A stretch of DNA of 64,000 nucleotides from Paramyrothecium sp. XJ0827 (taxonomy: Eukaryota; Ascomycota; Sordariomycetes; Hypocreales; Stachybotryaceae). Under the pieces are notes generated by a model. That model searched no databases. It was not told where the DNA came from and worked only from the letters and a program-made list of their open reading frames with translations. This document shows, one piece after another, positions 1 through 9,031 of the stretch (its first letter is position 1; each line of letters starts with the position of its first letter). The translations under genes and the position numbers were made by a program. The stretch lies in NCBI GenBank assembly GCA_020881915.1, contig JAJFPB010000002.1, positions 4,030,001 to 4,094,000 on the forward strand, in the 5' to 3' direction.

Positions 1-13
1 CTCGAACCGAACC

Positions 14-1201
14 ATGATATCAACCGACCCGTCGGCTTCGGGAGAAAAAGAGCCTGCTGCCCCGCCATTCATCCTGCGTAACGGGCGAACCTATCTCAAC
101 GATCCTTCACTACCGTATCCTCTTCCCTCGGACCTGACTGAGCTTCACCGCCAGTGCTTGCGAACACTCTTGTTGATTCAGGTGTTTGGTGCACCGGTAT
201 GCTCGCCTTCTCTCATCGCGAAGCCGCCCTTGCGCGTGCTCGAGGTGGGTTGTGGCTCAGGGTTCTGGAGCATGATGTGCCACCGCTACTTCAAAGGTCG
301 TGGCCACAGCGGTATTTCTTTCACCGGCATTGATATCGCGCCATTGGCCCCTGGGAGTACTAAGATTGCATCCGACTCCATCAAACCCGACCACGACATG
401 AAGTGGAAGTTTGTGCAACATGACCTTCGCAACCTTCCATGGCCGCTACCAGATGAAGAGTACGATCTTGTTATGGTTAAGGACATGAGCCTCGCCACGA
501 CAAACATTCAGCACCAGCCCTTTGTTGACGAATATATTCGCTTGCTGCGGCCCGGGGGGACTCTTGAGATCTGGGAATCCGACCACACTATCCGCATGCT
601 GAGACCTCACGTCCCAGGCTCCGGTGTGAATGATGACTCCGAGGAACAAGAAACTGCATCCCGCCTCGGCTCCTACGTCATGACTGCAAACACTCCACTC
701 TCTGCTCCCTTGAACACATTCCTCGTCGAATACAATCATTGGGTATCACGCTCGCTCGAAGCGCGCGATCTGAGCGCTGTGCCTTGTACACTCATCGGCC
801 CAATGCTACTGCAAGAAGCCGATATACTTACAGACGTGCGATCGAGGCGCTTGGTCATTCCTCTGAGTGAAGTTCGCTGGGAGCGCGAAGGCGTTGGTGG
901 TGTGGTCACCAAAGACGGGAAATCATACGTGGAGATGAAGGGCAAGGGCGCACCGCATCAAAAAGTGGAAAAGAAATCCCTGAGCTCCGCACAAGCTGCC
1001 TTACGCAAGACGGCGCTCCTGACGGTAGTGCAGCAAGTCCAAGCCTTGGAGCCGATTTTGCGTGAAGTCAGCGGCAAAAGCATCGATGAGTGGGATCTTT
1101 GGCTAGGGAAAATGATGGGCGACTTGATGAGTGAAAGTGGCACCAGTTGGGGAGAATGTCTTGAAGTGGGCGCCTGGTGGGCCAAGAAACAGTCCAACTA
1201 A
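14..1201 (+). CDS. Class I SAM-dependent methyltransferase (UMTA-like), N-terminus possibly outside window
   Basis: This is a 395-residue open frame. Motif I of the Rossmann-fold methyltransferases is visible at about residues 75-82 (VLEVGCGSGFW), followed by an acidic residue after the next strand (TGIDIAPLAP) and a post-I region ending in the LRPGGTLEIWE segment at about residues 180-190. This places it in the class I SAM methyltransferases, close to the fungal UMTA-type proteins; the substrate cannot be read from sequence. The ATG lies only 14 bases into the window and the protein enters at a conserved-looking segment (RNGRTYLNDPSLPYPLP), so an upstream exon or earlier start may be missing. 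The C-terminal half (about 200-395) is low in recognisable motifs. The family call is solid; the start is uncertain. Confidence 0.8.
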   Translation: MISTDPSASGEKEPAAPPFILRNGRTYLNDPSLPYPLPSDLTELHRQCLRTLLLIQVFGAPVCSPSLIAKPPLRVLEVGCGSGFWSMMCHRYFKGRGHSGISFTGIDIAPLAPGSTKIASDSIKPDHDMKWKFVQHDLRNLPWPLPDEEYDLVMVKDMSLATTNIQHQPFVDEYIRLLRPGGTLEIWESDHTIRMLRPHVPGSGVNDDSEEQETASRLGSYVMTANTPLSAPLNTFLVEYNHWVSRSLEARDLSAVPCTLIGPMLLQEADILTDVRSRRLVIPLSEVRWEREGVGGVVTKDGKSYVEMKGKGAPHQKVEKKSLSSAQAALRKTALLTVVQQVQALEPILREVSGKSIDEWDLWLGKMMGDLMSESGTSWGECLEVGAWWAKKQSN

Positions 1202-1982
1202 ACGGCTATTCTGTCCGTGCTTCCCACACTACCTGGCCTTACAGAACCCTTATACCCCGGAGAATAAAAGCTCTCCTACTCCACGATTCTGCCAGGCGCT
1301 CGAAGACGCATACCACGCAGCAACTAACACGACCACCAGTGGGTGTTTATCTTGTCGTCCTCAAGGTAACCCCGTCTCGTCGATGGCTATCATGCATCCG
1401 CATCATACCGCTTCCTCAGCGTTCGATATCGTTTGAGGTAGTATCTGAATGTGCATGGAACAGTCAGCAATGCCTTTCTCCCGGAGCGCGAGGCCTAAAT
1501 CCCAAAACGATCCGGTGTGTTGACGCCATGCAATTGTGTCAACGCCGAAGAATCGGATAGTCTCGTCTCAGGGGGGATACAAGCGAAGAAATCTTTGAGC
1601 ACTCCCTGGACTTATTAAAGGTCACGTCGTCGTTGAAGCTTGATCCCTTGCTCGTCTGATGACTTGCAAAACCAAGCATGGGGCGGATGATGACTCTTGA
1701 TTGGATATACGCTTATATACCCCTTCTTGTTCACCTATCATTTTCTGTTGTTTTTCGAAAACCATCATTGGATGGAGATATGCGTGCATAGGCGGTGCGA
1801 TTCTTGGATATTCTTTGCTTCATGTGGCCTAGCAACATGGGATTGGTGATGCCAATGCGACCAGATTCTAGACGAATTTATTGATTGATGCCTAGCCATT
1901 GGGTATATTGTTCGATGTCTCTCAACGGACGAAACTTGGTGAAGTGTGATTGTGACGTACGAAGAAGAAAAAAACGGTCCAC
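1202..1982. other. Intergenic region, no gene seen
   Basis: This 780-base stretch lies between the methyltransferase stop and the 3' end of the LYR-motif gene. Only short unconvincing frames are present. It probably holds the two convergent 3' UTRs. Confidence 0.6.
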
Positions 1983-2350
1983 TTACAGAGCTTCAATCTC
2001 TAAAAGGAAGACATCTCAGTGCCGCTGGTTCCATCGTTTGCTTAGTAGGGTAAGACATACCTTTCTTGACGTATTTGGCCTGCTCTATCCCTTGACGAAT
2101 GCTAGCTTCATCACGCTCGCCAGCCTTGGCCATGAAAGCGCGGTGCAAACGAGGCCGGAAGTAGCCGAAGCCTAGAGGATATTCCCTGCCCAGGAATAGA
2201 AGCTCTAATGATGTGTCAAAGGGGTTGCTCAGAGCGCTGCGCTGACGGACACGTAGGAAACGACCGATTGGAGGATCGCTAGGCAAGCTGAGGTATACCT
2301 TTGTAGATGGCAATGACTTGTCGCCGTAAGTCAGGATTAATGCTTGCCAT
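1983..2350 (-). CDS. LYRM5: LYR-motif protein, ETFRF1/LYRM5-like, three short exons
   Basis: The gene is read on the minus strand as three exons: 2350-2299, 2204-2061 and 1999-1983, giving about 70 residues. The first exon encodes MASINPDLRRQVIAIYK. The second begins ELLFLGREYPLGFGYF and ends at KYVKK. The third adds EIEAL and a stop. This matches the small mitochondrial LYR family member LYRM5/ETFRF1 (human form: LYKNLLYLGREYPKG, then FVMKELEAL), which binds electron-transfer flavoprotein; LYR proteins generally act with the acyl carrier protein in the matrix. Junctions are GTATAC...TTAG, GTATGT...TTTTAG and all phases agree. Relative to human LYRM5 the C-terminal YFLRKYRAMKQ segment is missing. 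The stop codon lies inside a CT|GTAAGT donor, so a further exon is possible. It faces the gene starting at 2647 across about 300 bases. Confidence 0.78.
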
Positions 2351-2646
2351 GGTTGTCCTGACGCCTGCGAAGAGGCATGGCAAACGTTCGAATGAGCGGA
2401 GGGTTCATGAGATGAGGGCTGGTGACGATGATGTAAGGTAAGGTACGTACTAGTGGCGCTTTGGATTACAGCAACTGGCTGGCTGGCAAGGCTGTCGCGC
2501 AAGCCACAACTCACTAGCCACAGAGATTCGCCATCGACAGCCCACTTCAGCCTTGCGTGGAACACCTGCGTCCTTTCGGTTTCCCATCTTGCACCATCCC
2601 TCGCCATATCCCGCCTCGCTGCTCTGCCAGGGCAGTGCTATCCAAG

Positions 2647-3964
2647 ATGGCTGCTCCGGTGGTCGTGTCCGCTGCCAAAGCAGCAGCGGCAGCGGCGGCC
2701 CCTGCCGTGGGCGGCGTGCCCATCGCCTTCAAGGTCTTCCCGAAGCTCGGCACTTTCACACGATTCCAGCCGCGCCGGTACCGGGACCTGCCCATTGGCA
2801 ACAAGGGCAGGGTGAACAACGTCGGCATGCAGCGCTCGCTGCAGCATCTGTACCACGACTTAGGTGTCCTCGTCTGGGAGGGCTGCAACGAGTCGCAGAT
2901 TGCGCAGATTGGCTCCATACTGAAGCAGGTTGTTGGCATGGGAGGGCCCGGCCGCCTAATTACATACATCAGAGAGCCGTCCATCCTCGTTGCTACGAAG
3001 CATGGAGAACTGGCGGGCCTGCGTGTGCATGAGGCTATAGACAAACAGCGGGTAAGCATTCCTTCAATTGCGTCGGCTGCGCCGAATCTTCAGCATGTGA
3101 TCCAGTCACTAAAACCACTTGCATAGGCAGGCTTGATCACGCCAGTCTCCTTGGTAGCTATAGCGACTGCAAAGCTCCGCAAGATATTGAAAGAGAAACA
3201 AGATGTTATTCCTCTGGGATCAATGCAGAGAATCCCTTTAGAGACACAGGTTGTGATACCAGGCAGCCCTCCTGCTCGTGGCATCATTAATGTAGGTTTA
3301 CCTGGGGCCCTTGCGGTTACTGGCTACAACTGCAGCCGTTTGGAATTGTAAAATGCTTACAAGTTCGCAGCCGACTATACTCAGCCCTGCGTACCAGGCC
3401 CCGATCGAATCCTTCTGTGCCATCCGAACCGACGATACGTTTGGGCGCCTTCTCGCGTCTGTGAACCTCTACACTATCGGGGCCGCCGAATACGTCGGTC
3501 GCGTGGAGGTGAGCTACACGATTCTGCAGATGACGCCCGACGCGGAAGTCGCCCGGCCGGTCTGGGGCAACCGCATCATCCAAGACGAGCTGATGGATAG
3601 GGAGGGCACCCGACGTGAGGTGATGGACCTCGTCACCTCGCAGCTGCTGCGGCCGCTGTGGCAGCTCGAGCAGGAGATATGGGCGCATCGAGCAGTGGAG
3701 GTGGAGGAGAAGCTCGCCGAGGAGGGGCTGGCGCGGCAAGCAAAGGCGCAGGAGGTCAAGGCGCTCCGAACGCTCCAGGCCCGCGAGGTCCAGACGGCCA
3801 AGCAGGAACGCAAGGTCGCAATGGCCGAGGAGAACGAAGACCAGATGTTGACGAGGCTTGCGACGAACCGGAAGTATGCCGAGGAAAGGCGTTATCGGCT
3901 CAGGCAGTCGAAAAGGAGTCTGCCACCGAGGTCGCCGAGATCAAATCCCAACCGAATGGAATGA
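2647..3964 (+). CDS. Unknown protein with alanine-rich N-terminus and C-terminal coiled coil
   Basis: Three exons are read as 2647-3051, 3127-3291 and 3371-3964, giving about 387 residues. An in-frame upstream ATG at 2557 would add 30. Donors are GTAAGC and GTAGGT, acceptors ATAG and GCAG, with consistent phase 0. I do not recognise the family. The N-terminus is Ala/Val-rich (MAAPVVVSAAKAAAAAAAP) and followed by a basic stretch (FQPRRYRDLPIG), compatible with a mitochondrial presequence. The middle has short hydrophobic strands, and residues about 250-360 form a long charged Glu/Ala/Arg helix likely to be a coiled coil. The tail is Ser/Pro/Arg-rich. The second intron boundary is the least certain. 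It shares a short divergent promoter with the mitochondrial LYR gene, which weakly suggests a mitochondrial role. Confidence 0.6.
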
Positions 3965-6900
3965 ATGGGCACGGGTGGCTCGAAGCATGGCTGTCGCGCG
4001 TCGGTCATTTGGCCAGGCGCATATTTTGGACGCCATGGTGCAACAAAATTGCTTTCGAGAAGAGCTCTTTGACTTTCACAACCTTGATTCTCGGCGTATA
4101 TCCAAAGAATTTGCATATACTGCTTGAACACAACATCCTCCGATACATATGATGCACATATACCCCTTTTCCTCTCTCAGATAGCATGCTCAATAGAGTC
4201 AAATTTTGTCTTCGGCAGTCCGAATGCCAATGTAACGTCACAAATAGCTGTCTGCCTCTCTTCCTGCCTGCTGTACAACCTGATACACACTCCCCATTTC
4301 TGCTAGGAGAGGTTGCAATAACCACCGGCAGCATTAATCTTCGATTGGGAGAGGCTAGCAGAGTCCTTTGTTGCACTCGAGGCCCAAATCTATTGTATAG
4401 TCTCGACCTGGCGTTACACGAGCGCACATTTTATGGACTATATTGGTTGGATACTTGTCTATTTTAGGGCCACGCAAGGAGCATCTCGTCCGACACACAA
4501 TGTATAAGTAAGAACTTAATAAGTTGCGAGCTAGACGCATGAACAAGCAAAGCGAAGGTGATATCGCTTGACAGTATTCCTCTCGAAGGCTTGGCTTGCC
4601 ACAAATCCAGTGTATATCGAATACTAGGAGCCCAAGTTTCATGACTAGAACGAAGACGTGATTGAGAAATAGCACCAGACAAATGAATCGGGACTTGCCT
4701 TGGGCCGAATTTGGAGGAACCTTAGCGGACTATACGGCATCACCACTGCAAGTCAGATAGGACTTGACAAAGACACTTGATTCATGTGTGTAGACCGCTG
4801 AAACATTAGCTCCATTCCGTGCTTCCAATTTCAAGTTTAGAGTCGGCGGTGGAATATTGGACTTTGGTCTTGGTCCCTAGATTCGAATTTGTACTTCAAC
4901 GGGTTGAGAAGAGTGATAATCCATAATTATCATTGTGCCTCTTTGGCTGACCTTGAATACGTGACACCAAGCTTCAGTAGCAAGAAGGTTTTCTTAATCT
5001 AACAGTCGCGTGCACTTGAGCTTATGAAGCGGCTACTATGCGAAAGGCCATATGTATTCCTATCCCTCTTTGCCTGGTTGAAGTTGTCTACCGAGCCTGC
5101 AGTGGAAAAGTGGCTCTCTCCGCATGGCTGCTACGCATTGTGTGCAGACGAGAGGCAATAAACCAAACCACTCGTCGTCGTCGTCGATGCGGCCCCCAGT
5201 TGCAAGGTTTTCTCAGCCTCCGATATTCTTTAGTAGTAGCTCAACTTCATAGCAGCTGCAAAGTTTACTCGCTTGATTCTTTCAGTATCGAACTCATCAT
5301 GTTTCTCACGACTTGGTTTAAAGCATATGGCTTCTCAGTCTGTCTCCGTTAAAGTTAAGTAAGTATTGATATTCAATGTTTGAGTAAAGCTCCAAAGCTC
5401 ATGGCAATGATCGCCGTTGGCCTTGGTTACAGTGAGCAAGTTCCATTTCTAGAGCACTGTAAACTCTTGTGCCTCATCCCGAAATAGGCCCTCAGTAGGG
5501 TGTTGAGTCGCCATAGTACTATTTTTCTATAGTATTACGCGTATTAGTATCCTTTGGGCACGGTGTGTTGGATGCAATCTTCCATGTTTTCACGACCATA
5601 AGAAATTGTCTGGAAAGATGGACTCTACGATTATGACACATGTGAAAATTTAAGTTGTCATCGAAGTGCAGGGGGAAGGGAACATATGAATGAAGCTCCA
5701 ATACGAGATGCTTTTGTTCGTCGGTTCATTTCCGTGATCCCGAGCCTCGCTTAGCATTGCACTACTTTGCTTTGTTCAAGCCTGTTCGTGATTGGTGAAT
5801 AGGCCGACGTTGGCTGGGTCCTTCTTTTCTTTTTCCGGTACTCTGTACAGTACTTTCTTTTTCTACTTTCTTATTTTAAAAGCAAGCTGTCAAAACGCAT
5901 GTCTGAGACCCTGAAAACAGGCTGTTTAACAAAGCCGTCGGATAAGCAAGATAAGATAGTCGTCCAGCAAGCCTCAGTCTTACCAATTGGCGCCAGAGGC
6001 GACTCTGTGAGTCAACAAACCCCTCCACGAGCTGCGCTTTGCAAAGGGCCCCGTCGAGATATGCCGCTCATCCCAAGCCAAGGGCCATCTGCCGAAGCAG
6101 TGTGGTAGGAAGTGGGGGTGTAAGATCTAATTAGCAGGCTGCCTCAATCTGTGATAGGGTGGTGGACAAGTCGAGCGAGCCCTAGTGACCATTAAGGTAA
6201 TGGGATGGGCCGATGTGCAATCTGCCAGATGGTACCAAGCTGGTTAGGGACGGCGTCCTTAGTCATGCGGCATCGACGATCTGCAAGTGCGTCTGGGCGG
6301 TCAAAAGAGATAATTTCCAAGATCTTGCTTGCCCCGGACTATTTGCTGGAATTTGTCCCGCCTGTTCACCAGGAAACCGGGACAAGGAATGGGAGGAGAG
6401 GTCCTTTTGAGACACGGCGCGCGGACGCGGAGCTGGAAATGCGGACCAAGCGTATTGTTTTGTTTGAAGAGGCCGGCGTAGCCCGTCAATCGAAGACAAG
6501 CTATACGACCGGCCTGTTACAGAGCGAAGAATACGGACTCAGCAAAAAGTGGCATGACTCTGTGACATGCTGCAGGCTCGTGGATCGCCCGTAATAGGAA
6601 AGCTAAAGAGTTTTCCTCTGGTGCAAAGAGCACCGAATGGGAAGACAGGAAGCCAGGTTATTGTCGATCGATGGTGGAACCCTGGCTCAGTGCAGACTGA
6701 ACGGACGGCCGGCGCTGCTCCGAACAGTGGATCCCATTACCTCTCTAGCGCTGTTGCCGGCGCTTTTGGCCACTAGGAATCGTGCAGGCCGCATGTCATG
6801 AAACGAAGATCGGGCTGCAGGAGGCGGATGCGATTGGGGGCAACCGCAGAGAAAGCGAAGAGAGGGAGAGAAGAGGCAGGGAGAAGTTAGGAGGCGAGGT

Positions 6901-9031
6901 CAAAGAGCGGTCGGACTACCAACATCGAAACGGCACGCACATGTCCTACAGACAAGCAACGACAGAGCCAGAACTAGCCAGCCCTGGTTTTACCCCATAT
7001 TACCTTATAAGATGATAACCGTAGCGCGGGCTCCATAATACGGCCATTCAGAAAAAATGCCAGGGTCGAGGTTGGATCAGAACAAGGAACAAAGCATGGC
7101 ACCTGAAGGACGAAAAGGTCCAGGCCCAATCCCACGATGCGACCAAAACCAGGACAGGGCATGCCAGCTCGACTCCGCTTTGGCGAGCCGGCATCGACGG
7201 GCGGGAACAGTGGCTGGAACGGAGCGTTTGGGAGGGTTCAAGATGCGGTGGCCATGCACCCAAAGCGTGATGCACGACGTCAGCACAACAAACCGAGGCT
7301 GAAAAAGCTTGACTGGCGGACGATTTTTCCTATTCGTGGCGGCCTCGGGCGGCTTGTTCGGCAGTGTCAGGACGACCCGCTTATCGCTGAAGAGCATGAA
7401 CCCTGCCTGGCGTCCTTGTACCTGCTACCTTGCCTTAGACGGTCGGGGTCATGCTCTGCGTTGGTGTGAGCGAGGTATCGACCAACTGTCTAATGATAGA
7501 AAACAATGTGCGCGTCAGCTCTGCACTTGCTCGTGAGAATCGTGTGCCGCTTTCGTCGAGGAATTCCGGAGGCCTCCATCATGTCTCCTGTAAGCATGCG
7601 TGGTATGAATGCCTAAAGTCGTACGCGTGAAGATCTGGAGGAGCCGAAAAGCTAATGGGAGGCCTAAGCGAGGGTTCACAAGTACCGCCCACCACAAAAC
7701 CCATGTGAGCGCTGTGAATGCTGATGCCACCGACGATACAGCAGGTATGCAACTCCGCCCGCGTGGGGTGCTCGAACGTTTTGCAAGAGCTCCATCGAAC
7801 CATGGGACCTCCATAAGCACGCGGTAGCATTCACACAGTTGAGGGGGGGGGGGGGTAAGCAGCCAGCTTGTGATGGTACAGCGCTGCCGCTTTTGCCAGT
7901 GGTGCGGACGGCGGGAACGTCATCGCATCTTTGCGCTCTGCTAATGCAGCCTTCATGGCTTTCCGCGTACCGGCCAAAAAGTGGCGGCCCACAAGGCTTG
8001 AATAGCCTTCCCGCAGGGTGCAGCCCTTTTTCGAGGTTTGCCTGGGGATGCAAGTAAATGGGCGAGAGGAGCGCGAGATGGCACGCTCCGGCGAAAGCTT
8101 GCATCGGCCGGAAGACAATGTCCCCAAACCCTTGCATCTGTGCAGTGTGCAAACGGAGCAGCGCAGAGAGATCGTTGCATTAAGGCTCAAAGTACATTGC
8201 CCGATCAGAAGGTCGCATCCAAATCTCCACAGCCGCCACGCGGTCACAGCCAATGATTGGCACCCACCCACCTCAATGCCTGCGGCACTGTGGCAGATCT
8301 CGACTGGACCTCTAGCGCATTATTTTTTCCCTTGCCTTGCCCTGATGCCTCCCACGGTAGCCCCCCGACAAAGGACGCTAGCAAGCTACGGGGCAGCAGG
8401 GGAGGGGCGGGGACCAGCATAAACACAGGCTGTTGTAAAAAATAGGCTGCTTAGGCCTTGCGCTGACTGGCCCCCGACCCCATCTCGCGTCCTTTATTCC
8501 CGTGCCCGTCGTGCCATTTTTGTAGGTACCTTTAGCTTTACCTTGCCCGCTGTGCTTTTCCACCGCCGCAACGCCCTGGGTCGGAAAATCTTACAATCCT
8601 TCAAACAACACACAACGCAACGCAACTCACCACACCCTCGCCTCACGGACGCTCCCCAGGCCGCAAACGCCGGCCATCAATCCCCTCCACGAGCGCCTCG
8701 GCCGTCAAACCACGTGGGCTCCCGCTGCGCTGCGCAACGCATGTCGTCGTTTCCCTCCAACGTCTGCATGCCCGCAACTGCCGCTCCTGCAGCTGTGGCC
8801 CCCCTGAACCTTCTTCATCAGCCTCCCCTCCTCCGAGCCTAGAACGATCGAACGAACGAGGCCGAACCCGCATAGCCTTTCACGCCGCGGGAACGCGAGC
8901 AACACAAATCACCCCCTCCGTCCGCTCCTTTTTTTCCTTCAGCGCCGTCCCGTTACCCGGTCGTGACCTGCTCGGAAGGGTCAGCGCCTAGGGTTGTCGG
9001 TCACTGGGGGATTTTTCCACAGTCGCTGCGC
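3965..9031. other. Gene-poor region (about 5 kb)
   Basis: No reading frame here has the length, composition or splice sites of a gene. The left part (4.0-5.9 kb) is AT-richer with scattered direct T-runs. The part from about 6.1 to 8.4 kb is GC-richer and carries overlapping short frames on all six readings, typical of non-coding GC-rich sequence. A run of 13 G lies at 7843-7855. The last few hundred bases before 9032 are C/T-rich and probably form the promoter and long 5' leader of acrB. Confidence 0.55.
7843..7855 (+). repeat. Homopolymer run of 13 G
   Basis: A run of 13 consecutive G residues is present in non-coding sequence. Such a tract is prone to length error in sequencing and to slippage. 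Confidence 0.95.
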
